Part shown: one piece after another, positions 8,198 through 16,924 of the stretch
Layout of the letters: the number at the start of each line of letters is the position of its first letter
Position numbering within the stretch: the stretch's first letter is position 1
Source: Streptomyces sp. NBC_01497
GTDB taxonomy: Bacteria > Actinomycetota > Actinomycetes > Streptomycetales > Streptomycetaceae
DNA length: 64,000 nucleotides
Assembly: GCF_036250695.1 (NCBI RefSeq)
Contig: NZ_CP109427.1
Span: forward strand, 6,634,001 to 6,698,000
Direction: 5' to 3'
The notes under the pieces: generated by a model
The model's database searches: none
Told to the model about the DNA's origin: nothing
Seen by the model: only the letters and a program-made list of their open reading frames with translations
Made by a program: the position numbers and the translations under genes

Positions 8198-8523
8198 CCA
8201 GGCCTCCTTCCGAAGTTCTCTGTCGTACGGACCAACCTTACGGCTTCACAGCTGCCCGTCCGCAGTCCCGCGTACGCCCGGAGCAGGCCGGAACGGCTGT
8301 CCGGGCCCGCTGCGGGCGCGGGCCCGTCCGGCGTGGCGGGTGGAGCGCGTCCGCACGGCTCATGTCCCCCCTTGTGGGGCCGATCGGCTCCCTCAGTGCG
8401 TCAGTCATCCGATCTGTGACCTCAATTTGCGTCCGACCTCTGGACGCTTCGGCGTGGGCGGCGCTATACATCGGATGACCAAAGAGATCCGATGTTCTTC
8501 TCTTCCCCTGAGGGAGCGCGTGC
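8198..8523. promoter_or_regulatory. Divergent promoter region, PAC2 gene / fuconate operon
   Basis: 326 bases without a gene. The left part serves the PAC2 gene (GGAAGGAGG just before its start). The right 120 bases hold three CATC-N-GAT motifs, given separately, and a GAGGGAGC ribosome binding site just before the ATG at 8524. Nothing else is recognised. Confidence 0.6.
8406..8496. promoter_or_regulatory. Operator-like CATC-N-GATG motifs before the fuconate operon
   Basis: Three related sites are seen: CATCCGAT at 8406-8413, ATACATCGGATG centred on 8473 (the 9-base core CATCGGATG is a palindrome with one central base), and GATCCGATG at 8486-8494. The same core with longer arms (ATACATCCGATGTAT) lies at 15115-15129, just upstream of the FCD-GntR regulator gene. 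Short palindromes with a one-base centre are typical of FadR/FCD-type GntR operators. I infer that the regulator controls both ends of the island. Confidence 0.6.
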
Positions 8524-9843
8524 ATGAGTCAGACCGTCACAGGGTTCGAGGTTCACGACATCCGCTTTCCCACCTCGGAACAGCTCGACGGCTCGGACGC
8601 CATGAACCCGGACCCCGACTACTCCGCCGCCTACGTTGTCCTGCGTACCACGGACGGCGTGGAAGGGCACGGCTTCTGCTTCACCATCGGCCGCGGCAAC
8701 GATGTGACGGCGGCGGCGATCGAGGCGCTGCGCGGCTACGTCGTCGGCCGGCCCGCACCGCGCACGGCGGCCCACCTCACCTCGCTCTACACGGATCTGA
8801 CGCACGACTCCCAACTGCGGTGGCTCGGGCCGGAGAAGGGCGTGATGCACATGGCGGCGGGCGCCGTCGTGAACGCGGCCTGGGATCTGGCGGCACGTCA
8901 GGCGGGCAAGCCGGTCTGGGAGTTCCTCTCCGCTATGACGCCGGAGGAGATCGTCTCGCTGGTGGACTTCCGCTACCTGACTGACGTGCTCACCCCGGAA
9001 GAGGCGTTGGAGATCCTGCGTTCCGCGCAGGCCGGCCGCGCCGATCGCGTCGCCGCGCTGCATGCCGAGGGCTACCCGGCGTACACCACGTCGCCTGGCT
9101 GGATCGGTTACTCGGACAGCAAACTGGTGATGCTCGCCAAGCAGGCCGTGGCCGACGGCTTCGGGCAGATCAAACTGAAGGTCGGCGGCGACCTGGCGGA
9201 CGACGTGCGCCGGATGCGCCTGGCCCGTGCGGCGGTCGGTCCCGACATCCGGATCGCGGTCGACGCCAACCAGCGCTGGGACGTGGCCGACGCGGTGCGC
9301 TGGATGTCCGCGCTCGCGCCGTACGAGCCGCACTGGATCGAGGAGCCGACCAGCCCCGACGACGTACTGGGCCACGCCGCCATCAGGTCCGGCCAGCCCG
9401 TGAAGGTGGCCACCGGTGAGCACGTGGCGAACCGCGTCGTGTTCAAACAGCTGCTCCAGGCCGAAGCCGTGGACTTCGTGCAGATCGACGCGGCGCGGGT
9501 GGCCGGTGTGAACGAGAACGTGGCGATCCTGCTGCTCGCCGCGAAGTACGGCCTGCCGGTGTGCCCGCACGCCGGCGGTGTGGGCCTGTGCGAACTGGTG
9601 CAGCACCTCGCGATGTTCGACTACGTCGCGGTCTCGGGCAGCAAGGAGGGGCGCGTCATCGAGTACGTCGACCACCTCCACGAGCACTTCGCCGACCCGG
9701 TGGTGATCGTCTCGGGGAACTACACGGCCCCTACCGCGCCGGGCTTCTCCGCGCGCATGCTGCCGGAGTCGATCGCCGCGTACAGCTTTCCCGAGGGGCC
9801 CGTGTGGCGGGCCCGCCGTGCCGAGAAGGAGGCAGCCTCGTGA
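8524..9843 (+). CDS. L-fuconate dehydratase-like enolase-superfamily enzyme
   Basis: A 439-residue enolase-superfamily (mandelate racemase-like) acid-sugar dehydratase that best fits L-fuconate dehydratase (L-fuconate to 2-keto-3-deoxy-L-fuconate plus water). The catalytic set is complete: K217-x-K219 in QIKLKVGGD, metal ligands D247 (VDANQRWD), E273 or E274 ([10 protein letters not shown]) and E299 (ATGEH), and His349 in CPHAGGVGL paired with D322. The length matches the family (about 430-440). It is the first gene of a five-gene operon and overlaps the next gene by 4 bases (GTGA). Operator-like motifs lie upstream. A dehydratase for a related 6-deoxy or pentonic acid cannot be excluded. Confidence 0.85.
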   Translation: MSQTVTGFEVHDIRFPTSEQLDGSDAMNPDPDYSAAYVVLRTTDGVEGHGFCFTIGRGNDVTAAAIEALRGYVVGRPAPRTAAHLTSLYTDLTHDSQLRWLGPEKGVMHMAAGAVVNAAWDLAARQAGKPVWEFLSAMTPEEIVSLVDFRYLTDVLTPEEALEILRSAQAGRADRVAALHAEGYPAYTTSPGWIGYSDSKLVMLAKQAVADGFGQIKLKVGGDLADDVRRMRLARAAVGPDIRIAVDANQRWDVADAVRWMSALAPYEPHWIEEPTSPDDVLGHAAIRSGQPVKVATGEHVANRVVFKQLLQAEAVDFVQIDAARVAGVNENVAILLLAAKYGLPVCPHAGGVGLCELVQHLAMFDYVAVSGSKEGRVIEYVDHLHEHFADPVVIVSGNYTAPTAPGFSARMLPESIAAYSFPEGPVWRARRAEKEAAS

Positions 9844-10658
9844 CCCGACCGACCGAGGGGAACGTACCGGCCGTGCCCGCGCACCCGGTGGCGCGGGACT
9901 TCGAGGGGCTGGGCGCGCTCGTGACCGGGGGCGCGTCGGGGATCGGCGCGGCCGTCGCGGCGCTGCTGCTCGCGCGCGGCGCCCGGGTCGCCGTACTGGA
10001 CCGCTCGACGGCGGGCGCGCCCGCCGGGACGCTCGCCCTCGCGGCGGACGTCACGGACGACGAGGCCGTGCGCAGGGCGGTGGACGCGGCGGCCGCCGAG
10101 TTCGGCGCGCTGCACACGGTGGTGTCGAACGCCGGTACCGGCGCCGTCGGCACCGTCCTGGACAACGCGGACGACGAGTGGCGCAGGGTGCTGGACGTCA
10201 ATGTCATGGGCATGGTGCGGACGGCCCGTCATGCCGTCCCGCACCTGCGCCGGGCGGCGGCAGGGGCGCCCGGCTGCGTCTCGATCACCCAGACCTGCTC
10301 GATCGCCGCCACCGCCGGACTGCCCGAGCGGGCCCTGTACAGCGCGAGCAAGGGCGCGGTGCTCTCCCTCACGCTCGCCATGGCGGCCGACCACGTCCGG
10401 GAGGGGATACGCGTCAACTGCGTGAACCCCGGAACCGCCGACACCCCCTGGGTGGGGCGCCTGCTCGACCAGGCGCCCGACCCGGAGGCCGAGCGCGCGG
10501 CGCTGAACGCGCGCCAGCCCACCGGACGCCTGGTGACCGCCGATGAGGTCGCGGCCGCCGTCGTCCATCTCGCCAGCCCCGCCGCGTCCGCCGTCACGGG
10601 GACGGCGCTCGCGGTCGACGGCGGAATGCAGGGTCTTCGCCTGCGCCCCGCCACCTGA
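9840..10658 (+). CDS. SDR-family dehydrogenase of the sugar-acid island
   Basis: A 272-residue classical short-chain dehydrogenase. The NAD(P) motif [11 protein letters not shown] lies near residues 27-37, followed by an LDRS acidic cofactor-selecting segment that suggests NAD, the SNAG motif, and the catalytic YSASK. The C-terminal NPGTADTPW and VDGGM segments are typical. The GTG start overlaps the stop of the dehydratase gene. In the non-phosphorylated fucose pathway an SDR oxidises 2-keto-3-deoxy-L-fuconate; another SDR oxidises L-fucose itself. Position right after the dehydratase favours the former, but sequence alone does not decide. Confidence 0.8.
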   Translation: MTRPTEGNVPAVPAHPVARDFEGLGALVTGGASGIGAAVAALLLARGARVAVLDRSTAGAPAGTLALAADVTDDEAVRRAVDAAAAEFGALHTVVSNAGTGAVGTVLDNADDEWRRVLDVNVMGMVRTARHAVPHLRRAAAGAPGCVSITQTCSIAATAGLPERALYSASKGAVLSLTLAMAADHVREGIRVNCVNPGTADTPWVGRLLDQAPDPEAERAALNARQPTGRLVTADEVAAAVVHLASPAASAVTGTALAVDGGMQGLRLRPAT

Positions 10659-10689
10659 GCCGACATACATATCTAAGGACGGGACAACC

Positions 10690-11757
10690 ATGCTCCGAGA
10701 CACCATGGGGCGAGCCCCACTCGGCCGGCTGCGGATGACGGGTGCCGCGGCCTGCGCCGTGCTGCTGTCGGTGACGGCCCTCGCCGGCTGCAACCGGGGG
10801 GGCGACAGCGCCTCGGGCGGCGGCAAGATCGGCGTCGACCTGCCGCGCAGCGACACCGACTTCTGGAACTCGTACCAGCAGTACATCCAGAAGGACATCA
10901 AGGGCGGCGCCGTGAGCGCGCTGCCGCTGACCAACTCGCAGAACGACATCGGCAAGCTGGCGTCCAACGTGCAGGCGCTGACCGACCAGGGCGCGAAGGC
11001 CGTCGTGATGGCCCCGCAGGACACCGGCGCGGTCGCCCAGACCCTGCAGACGCTGAGCGACAAGAAGATACCCGTGGTCAGCGTCGACACCCGGCCCGAC
11101 AAGGGCAAGGTGTACATGGTGGTACGCGCCGACAACGTCGCCTACGGCACCAAGGCGTGCATGTTCCTCGGCCAGCAGCTGAAGGGGAAGGGCAAGGTCG
11201 CGGAGTTCGAGGGCGACCTGTCCTCCATCAACGGCCGCGACCGCTCGCAGGCGTTCAAGTCCTGCATGGACAAGAACTTCCCCGCCATCAAGGTCATCGA
11301 GCTGGCCACCAACTGGGAGGGCAACGTCGCGTCGTCGAAGCTGCAGTCCACGCTGGCCGCCAACCCGGACCTGAACGGCCTCTACATGCAGGCCGGCGGT
11401 GTCTTCCTGGCCCCCACCCTGGCGCTGCTCCAGCAGAAGCACCTGCTCAAGCCCGCCGGCACCAAGGGCCACATCACCATCATCTCCAACGACGGCATCC
11501 CGCAGGAGTTCGACGCGATCCGCAAGGGCCAGATCGACGCCACGATCTCCCAGCCCGCGGACCTGTACGCCAAGTACGCGCTGCAGTACGCGAAGGAAGC
11601 CGTCGCGGGCAAGAAGCAGAAGGTCGGCCCCACGGACCACGACTCCACGATCGTCAAGATCCCCAACGGGTACGAGGACCAGCTCCCCGCGCCGCTGGTG
11701 ACCAAGAAGAACGTGGATGACCCGAGCCTGTGGGCCAACCAGCTGGACAAGAAGTAG
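10690..11757 (+). CDS. Sugar ABC transporter substrate-binding lipoprotein
   Basis: A 355-residue periplasmic-binding-protein-like lipoprotein of the ribose/xylose (type I, Peripla_BP_4) class. The N-terminal signal peptide ends in the lipobox LAGC with Cys34 as the lipidation site. The mature part starts with KIGVDLPRSDTDFWNSYQQY, typical of sugar-binding proteins, and contains the QNDIGKLASNVQAL hinge-region segment. AAGGACGGGAC precedes the ATG. The ATPase gene follows after 5 bases. Given the neighbouring enzymes, the ligand is likely a 6-deoxy sugar or its acid, for example L-fucose or L-fuconate; this is inference. Confidence 0.88.
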   Translation: MLRDTMGRAPLGRLRMTGAAACAVLLSVTALAGCNRGGDSASGGGKIGVDLPRSDTDFWNSYQQYIQKDIKGGAVSALPLTNSQNDIGKLASNVQALTDQGAKAVVMAPQDTGAVAQTLQTLSDKKIPVVSVDTRPDKGKVYMVVRADNVAYGTKACMFLGQQLKGKGKVAEFEGDLSSINGRDRSQAFKSCMDKNFPAIKVIELATNWEGNVASSKLQSTLAANPDLNGLYMQAGGVFLAPTLALLQQKHLLKPAGTKGHITIISNDGIPQEFDAIRKGQIDATISQPADLYAKYALQYAKEAVAGKKQKVGPTDHDSTIVKIPNGYEDQLPAPLVTKKNVDDPSLWANQLDKK

Positions 11758-11762
11758 CAGCC

Positions 11763-13301
11763 ATGGAACTGGCAACACCGAAAGCACCCGCAGCGGTGCA
11801 CGCGGAAGGCATCGTCAAGCGCTTCGGCTCGACCCTCGCGCTGGACGGCGTCCGGCTGACCGTGCGGCCCGGCGAGTCGCACGCGCTCGTCGGCCGCAAC
11901 GGCGCGGGGAAGTCCACGCTCGTGAGCGTCCTCACCGGCCTGCACCGGCCGGACGAGGGGCGGGTGAGCTTCGGCGGCGAGGCCGCCCCCGCCTACGGGG
12001 ACACAGCGGCCTGGCAGTCCAAGGTCGCCTGCGTCTACCAGAAGTCCATGGTGGTTCCCGACCTGACGGTCGCCGAGAACCTCTTCCTCAACAACTTCGC
12101 GGCACAGAACGCGGGTTCGGGCCGGGTCATCGGCTGGGGTGCCCTGCGCAGGCGCGCCGCGGAGCTCCTCGGCGGATACGGCGTGGACGTCGACCCCACC
12201 GTGCGCGCCAAGGACCTGACCGTGGAACAGCGGCAGTTCGTGGAGATCGCGCGGGCGCTGTCCTTCGGCGCCCGCCTGATCATCCTGGACGAGCCGACCG
12301 CGCAGCTCGACGCGCGCGGCATCCAGCGCCTGTTCACCAAACTGCGCGAACTCCAGGCGCAGGGCGTCGCGTTCCTCTTCATCTCGCACCACCTCCAGGA
12401 GGTGTACGAACTGTGCACCGCGGTCACCGTCTACCGCGACGCGCGGCACGTCCTGAGCGCGCAGGTCGCCGACCTGCCGAAGAACGACCTGGTGGCGGCG
12501 ATGACCGGGGACGCGGCGCGCTCCGCCGGCGCCTGGCACGCCGGGGAGAACTCCTCGGCCCTCGCCCGTGCCGAACCCGTCCTGCGCACCGAACAGCTCA
12601 CCCTGGACGGTGTGTTCGAGCCGCTCGACCTGGAGGTTCGCCCCGGTGAGGTGCTGGGGGTCGCGGGCGCTGCCGCCAGCGGCACCGTGGCGCTCGGCGA
12701 GATCCTCGTCGGCATGCGCTCGCCGACCTCCGGCAGCGTCGCGATGAACGGCCGGCCGGTGCGGCCGGGCAGTGTGCCCGACGCGCTGAAGGCGGGCATC
12801 GGGTACATCCCCGAGGACCGCCACCTCCAGGGCCTGGTCGCGACCCGCAGCGTCGCGGAGAACGCGACGCTCACCGTCGCCGACCAGCTGGGGCCCTGGG
12901 GGACCGTACTGCCCTCCCGTACCCGGGCGTTCGCCCGGTCGATGATCGACGCGCTCGACATCAAGACCACGGGACCCGAGCAGCCGGTGGCCGGTCTGTC
13001 CGGGGGCAACCAGCAGAAGGTCGTGGTGGCACGCGCCCTCGCGCGCGATCCCAAGGCGCTCGTGGCCGTGCGGCCCACGGCCGGTGTCGACATCAAATCG
13101 AAGGACTCGCTGCTCGGCGTGGTGCGCCGGGTGGCCGACGAGGGCAGCGCGGCCGTGATCATCTCGGACGAGCTGGACGATCTGCGGGTGTGCGACCGCG
13201 TACTGGCCCTGTTCCACGGGCGCGTGGTGGCCACGTTCGGGAGCGGGTGGAGCGACCGGGAACTGGTCGCCGCCATGGAAGGTGTGGGGGAGCGGGAATG
13301 A
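11763..13301 (+). CDS. Sugar ABC transporter ATPase, two domains, second one degenerate
   Basis: A 512-residue RbsA/XylG-type ATPase with two fused nucleotide-binding domains. The first is intact: Walker A GRNGAGKS (44-51), Walker B LIILDEPT with D176 and E177, and H-loop HH near 209. In the second domain (about 275-512) Walker A reads GAAASGTV (302-309), the signature LSGGNQQKV (412-420) is kept, but the Walker B site reads LVAVRPT, so the expected Asp and catalytic Glu are Val436 and Arg437. Second-domain Walker A changes are common in this family, loss of DE is not. It overlaps the permease start by 4 bases (ATGA). Confidence 0.88.
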   Translation: MELATPKAPAAVHAEGIVKRFGSTLALDGVRLTVRPGESHALVGRNGAGKSTLVSVLTGLHRPDEGRVSFGGEAAPAYGDTAAWQSKVACVYQKSMVVPDLTVAENLFLNNFAAQNAGSGRVIGWGALRRRAAELLGGYGVDVDPTVRAKDLTVEQRQFVEIARALSFGARLIILDEPTAQLDARGIQRLFTKLRELQAQGVAFLFISHHLQEVYELCTAVTVYRDARHVLSAQVADLPKNDLVAAMTGDAARSAGAWHAGENSSALARAEPVLRTEQLTLDGVFEPLDLEVRPGEVLGVAGAAASGTVALGEILVGMRSPTSGSVAMNGRPVRPGSVPDALKAGIGYIPEDRHLQGLVATRSVAENATLTVADQLGPWGTVLPSRTRAFARSMIDALDIKTTGPEQPVAGLSGGNQQKVVVARALARDPKALVAVRPTAGVDIKSKDSLLGVVRRVADEGSAAVIISDELDDLRVCDRVLALFHGRVVATFGSGWSDRELVAAMEGVGERE

Positions 13302-14323
13302 CCGAGACGATGCGTCCGCCGGTGGCGGACCGTACCGAGAGCCTGAGCCCGCGCGGCAGGCTCCGGCTGATCAGGTGGAGCGACTTCTCGCTCGTGCCCG
13401 TGATCGTCGTGCTGATGGTGATCGGGTTCATCGTCTCGCCGGCGTTCCTGACCGCCAACAACCTGACCGGCGTGCTCCAGTCCGCGTCCGAACTGAGCCT
13501 GCTGGTGCTCGGCGAGGCGCTGGTGCTGATCGCGGGCCGCATGGACCTGTCGCTGGAGTCGACGATCGGCGTCGCGCCGGCGATCGCGATGTGGCTGGTG
13601 CTGCCCACCCACGGCGGCCGGTTCAACGGCCTGGGGCTGCCGACCTGGACGGCGATCCCGTTCGACCTGCTGGTCGGCCTCGCCATCGGCGCGTTCAACG
13701 CTTTCTTGATCCTGAAGCTCCGCGTCAACGGTTTCATCGCCACCCTCGGCATGCTGACCATGCTGCGCGGGCTCCAGATCGGCATCACCGGCGGCAAGTC
13801 CATCTCCGACGTGCCGGATTCCTTCCGCTACCTCGGCAGGACCCAGTGGATCGGGCTGCCGGCCGCGGTGTGGCTGTGTCTGATCCTCTTCGCGCTCGGC
13901 GGGGCGGCGCTGGCCTGGTTCCGGCACGGCAGGTCGCTGTACGCGATCGGCGGCAATCCGGAGGCGGCGCGCGCCGCCGGTATCCGGGTCGACCGGGTCA
14001 CCTGGATCGTGCTCGGCATCGCGAGCCTGCTCGCGGCGTTCGCCGGCATCCTCTACACGGGCCACTACGGTTCGGTCGCCGCCGACCAGGGCAACGGCTG
14101 GATCTTCAACGTGTTCGCCGCCGCCGTCATCGGCGGGGTCAGCCTCAAGGGCGGACGCGGCACCATCTTCGGCGCGCTGACCGGTGTCCTCACCCTCCAG
14201 CTGGTGGTCAACGTGATGACACTGGCGGGCGTACCGCCGGAGTGGGACCAGTTCCTCAACGGCGCGATCATCATCGTCGCACTGATCGTCTCCCGCTTCG
14301 CGAGCGGCGAGAAACAGGACTGA
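13298..14323 (+). CDS. Sugar ABC transporter permease
   Basis: A 341-residue membrane protein of the branched-chain/ribose permease class (BPD_transp_2, RbsC-like). Several hydrophobic segments are visible from residue 30 on, and the family motif ALGGAALAWFRHGRSLYAIGGNPEAARAAGI is present in shortened form as RSLYAIGGNPEAARAAGI, followed by the VIGGVSLKGGRGTIFG loop. It completes the three-gene importer (binding lipoprotein, fused ATPase, single permease that homodimerises). The ATG overlaps the ATPase stop, which points to translational coupling. A hairpin terminator follows at once. Confidence 0.88.
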   Translation: MTETMRPPVADRTESLSPRGRLRLIRWSDFSLVPVIVVLMVIGFIVSPAFLTANNLTGVLQSASELSLLVLGEALVLIAGRMDLSLESTIGVAPAIAMWLVLPTHGGRFNGLGLPTWTAIPFDLLVGLAIGAFNAFLILKLRVNGFIATLGMLTMLRGLQIGITGGKSISDVPDSFRYLGRTQWIGLPAAVWLCLILFALGGAALAWFRHGRSLYAIGGNPEAARAAGIRVDRVTWIVLGIASLLAAFAGILYTGHYGSVAADQGNGWIFNVFAAAVIGGVSLKGGRGTIFGALTGVLTLQLVVNVMTLAGVPPEWDQFLNGAIIIVALIVSRFASGEKQD

Positions 14324-14329
14324 GAGCGA

Positions 14330-14375
14330 AAGGGCCCGTTCCGCGACCCCCTCGGGCATCGCGGAACGGGCCCTT
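14330..14375. terminator. Terminator of the fuconate/sugar ABC operon
   Basis: Perfect 17-base arms at 14330-14346 and 14359-14375 with a 12-base loop, beginning 7 bases after the permease stop. It lies between this operon and the convergent regulator gene and may serve both. Confidence 0.88.
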
Positions 14376-14431
14376 CACGCTGCCCCGGACCGGACGGCGC
14401 CGGTACGCCGCCCGCTCCTTCGCTCACGTCC

Positions 14432-15103
14432 TCACAGCGTCGAGCGCAACCACATCTCCACGCTCGCGATGTGCACCGTCGCCCATGACCTGGCCGCCTC
14501 CGCGTCCCGGTCCCGCAGCGCCGCGAGGATCGCCCGGTGCTCGTGCAGGGTGCGGCTGACCGCGTCCTGCTGCGTCAGACCGCGCCATATTCGCGCCCGC
14601 GTCGTCGGCCCGGACAGCCCGTCGAGGAGCGAGACCAGTACCGAGTTGCCGGAGCACCGCACGATGCCCCGGTGGAACTCCAGGTCGGAGGCGACGAGTT
14701 CCTCCACGGACGGCTCGGCGCCCAGGGCGTCCAGCTGCCCGTCCAGGGCCGTCAGCTCGTCCGCGGTGATCCGCGCGCTCGCCATCGCCGTCGCGGCGGG
14801 CTCCAGGATGCGGCGCACCGCGAGGAACTCCAGCACGGTGTCGTCGCGGTGGAAGTCCACCACGAAACTGAGTGCTTCCAGGAGCAGTTGCGGATCGAGA
14901 CTCGTGACGTACGTTCCATCGCCCTGCCGCACGTCGAGAATGCGCATCAGGGCCAGCGCGCGGACCGCCTCCCGCAGGGAGTTCCTGGACAGGCCGAGAT
15001 CGGCCGCCAGTTCACTCTCCTTGGGGAGGCGGTCACCCGGGCGGAGCGTGCCGGAGACGATCATTCCTTTGATCTTCTCTATCGCCTCGTCGGTGACAGC
15101 CAC
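14432..15103 (-). CDS. FadR/FCD-type GntR transcriptional regulator
   Basis: A 223-residue GntR-family regulator. The winged helix (residues about 5-70) has the typical LRPGDRLPKESELAADLGLSRNSLREAVRAL and RQGDGTYV wing. The C-terminal all-helical FCD domain binds a ligand, often a sugar acid, through conserved D/H residues (here DFHRDD, EFHRGIV and HEHRAI). It converges on the ABC permease. A perfect ATACATC-C-GATGTAT palindrome lies 12 bases upstream of its start and related motifs precede the dehydratase gene, so autoregulation and repression of the island are likely. The GTG start follows GGAGGT. Confidence 0.85.
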   Translation of the reverse strand: MAVTDEAIEKIKGMIVSGTLRPGDRLPKESELAADLGLSRNSLREAVRALALMRILDVRQGDGTYVTSLDPQLLLEALSFVVDFHRDDTVLEFLAVRRILEPAATAMASARITADELTALDGQLDALGAEPSVEELVASDLEFHRGIVRCSGNSVLVSLLDGLSGPTTRARIWRGLTQQDAVSRTLHEHRAILAALRDRDAEAARSWATVHIASVEMWLRSTL

Positions 15104-15114
15104 GGGTGACCTCC

Positions 15115-15129
15115 ATACATCCGATGTAT
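15115..15129. promoter_or_regulatory. Perfect palindromic operator ATACATC-C-GATGTAT
   Basis: A 15-base palindrome with a single central base, 12 bases upstream of the GntR-type regulator start. It shares its core with the motifs before the dehydratase gene. It probably binds the regulator and mediates autoregulation. Confidence 0.65.
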
Positions 15130-15214
15130 CTGCCCCCCATTATGCGTCGGGCTCAGTGCCCTGGGGGACAGATACACGGGTGTCTTCGCAGCGCTCCCGT
15201 CGCTCTCGCCGCCG

Positions 15215-16828
15215 TCAGCCGCGCCGGGCGAGCAGTTCCTCCACCTTCGTCTTGATCTCGTCCGTGTCCAGGCCCCGGATGGTGAGCGTGGTGCGGCGGC
15301 GCAGTACGTCCTCGGCGGTCCGTGCCCACTCGTGGTCGCGGGCGTAGACGACCTGCGCCCAGATCTCCGGCGCGTCCGGATGGATGCGCTCGCGCAGCTC
15401 CGGCTTCTCGTACGTCAGCCGCGCGATGTCGTACGCGAGCGTGCCGTAGTGCGTCGCCAGGTGCTTGGCGGTGTCCGGCGCGATCCCGCCGTCCGAGACG
15501 CCCTCGTCGATCATGAGCCGGTGCGCGACGGCGCCCGGGTTGGCGATACCGGGCAGCGGCATCTTCTTCGGCAGTTCCGACACGGGCTCCGCGCCCTGGC
15601 CCAGCGGATGTCCGGGCAGCGTCTCCAGCTTGTTCAGCACCGTGCGGCCGATGTGCCGGAACGTGGTCCACTTGCCGCCCGCGACGGACAGCATGCCGCC
15701 CCTGCCCTCGGTCACCACGGTCTCCCGCTTCGCCGTGGACGTGTCGCCCGGACCGCCGGGCAGCACCCGCAGGCCCGCGTACGAGTAGGCGATCTGGTCC
15801 CGCGAGAGCTGCTGGTCGGTGACGGACAGCGAGGCCTCGTCGAGGATCTGCCGGATGTCCTTCTCGTTGACGGCGACGTCCGCGGGATCGCCCTCGTACC
15901 CCTCGTCCGTCGTGCCGAGGACGAGCATGTCCTCCCACGGCAGCGCGAAGGTGATGCGGTACTTGTCGATGGGCGTGGCGAGGGCCGCGCGCCACGGCGC
16001 GGTCCTGCGCATCACGAGGTGCGCGCCCTTGGAGAGCCGGATGGAGGGGGCCGCGCCCGCGTCCTCCATGGCCCGCAGGTGGTCGACCCAGGGACCTGTC
16101 GCGTTGAGCACGAGCCGCGCGTTCACGCCGAACTCGCTGCCGTCCGTCTGGTCCTTGAGGTCGGCGCCCGTCACCCGGCCGCCGGTGAAGCGCAGCCCGG
16201 TCACCTGGGCGTAGTTGAGCACGGCGGCGCCGGAGTCGACGGCGGCGCGGACCGTCATCAGCGCCATCCGCGAGTCGTTCATCTGGTCGTCCCCGTACAC
16301 GGCGACGGCCCGCAGGTTCTCCGTGCGCAGCTCCGGTACGGCGCGCTTCGCCTTCTCCGGGCTGATCAGGTGCCCGACGCCGTCGCCGAAGGCGGACAGC
16401 GCGGAGTAGGCGAAGACGCCGGCGCCGAGCTTGGCCGCGCCGTGCGGGCCGCCCCGGTAGACCGGCAGGTAGAAGGTGAGCGGATTGGCCAGGTGCGGAG
16501 CGACCTGGTGGGCCACGGCCCGGCGCTCGAAGTGGTTCTCCGCCACCAGCCTTACCGCGCCGGTCTGGAGGTAGCGCAGCCCGCCGTGCAGCAGCTTCGA
16601 CGAGGCCGATGAGGTGGCCCCGGCGAAGTCGCCGCTGTCCACCAGGGCCACCCTGAGCCCCGACTGCGAGGCATGCCAGGCGGTGGAGATGCCCAGGATG
16701 CCGCCGCCGATCACCAGGAGGTCGAAGGCCGCGTGGTCCATCTGGTCACGGATCTCGGCGCGGCTCGGCAGTGAGCCGCCGGCCAGGTGCGTCCCGAGTG
16801 CCGGGGCGCCGCGCAGGGGGGTGTTCAT
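15215..16828 (-). CDS. glpD: Aerobic glycerol-3-phosphate dehydrogenase
   Basis: A 537-residue FAD-dependent glycerol-3-phosphate dehydrogenase, which oxidises sn-glycerol 3-phosphate to dihydroxyacetone phosphate and passes electrons to quinone at the membrane. The FAD-binding DLLVIGGGILGIST motif is at about residues 36-49, then the SSKLLHGGLRYLQ segment typical of GlpD, and a C-terminal GlpD helical domain. The 537-residue length is normal. It is the last gene of the minus-strand glycerol operon (gylR, glpF, glpK, glpD), matching the gyl operon of Streptomyces coelicolor where this gene is gylB. A GC hairpin lies in the 96-base gap before it. Confidence 0.94.
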   Translation of the reverse strand: MNTPLRGAPALGTHLAGGSLPSRAEIRDQMDHAAFDLLVIGGGILGISTAWHASQSGLRVALVDSGDFAGATSSASSKLLHGGLRYLQTGAVRLVAENHFERRAVAHQVAPHLANPLTFYLPVYRGGPHGAAKLGAGVFAYSALSAFGDGVGHLISPEKAKRAVPELRTENLRAVAVYGDDQMNDSRMALMTVRAAVDSGAAVLNYAQVTGLRFTGGRVTGADLKDQTDGSEFGVNARLVLNATGPWVDHLRAMEDAGAAPSIRLSKGAHLVMRRTAPWRAALATPIDKYRITFALPWEDMLVLGTTDEGYEGDPADVAVNEKDIRQILDEASLSVTDQQLSRDQIAYSYAGLRVLPGGPGDTSTAKRETVVTEGRGGMLSVAGGKWTTFRHIGRTVLNKLETLPGHPLGQGAEPVSELPKKMPLPGIANPGAVAHRLMIDEGVSDGGIAPDTAKHLATHYGTLAYDIARLTYEKPELRERIHPDAPEIWAQVVYARDHEWARTAEDVLRRRTTLTIRGLDTDEIKTKVEELLARRG

Positions 16829-16883
16829 ACGTACTCCTCGTCAGCCGTTGTCCAGCTGTCGCTCTGTGGCTGTGTCGCCGGGT

Positions 16884-16907
16884 CGGCCGCCGGGGTGCCG
16901 GCGGCCG
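16884..16907 (-). other. Hairpin in the glpK-glpD spacer
   Basis: Perfect 10-base arms CGGCCGCCGG / CCGGCGGCCG around GGTG lie in the 96-base spacer between glpK and glpD. It could be a partial terminator, or an mRNA processing or stabilising element that lowers glpD expression relative to glpFK. Confidence 0.4.
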
Positions 16908-16924
16908 CTGTGCGGCGCTCCGGT

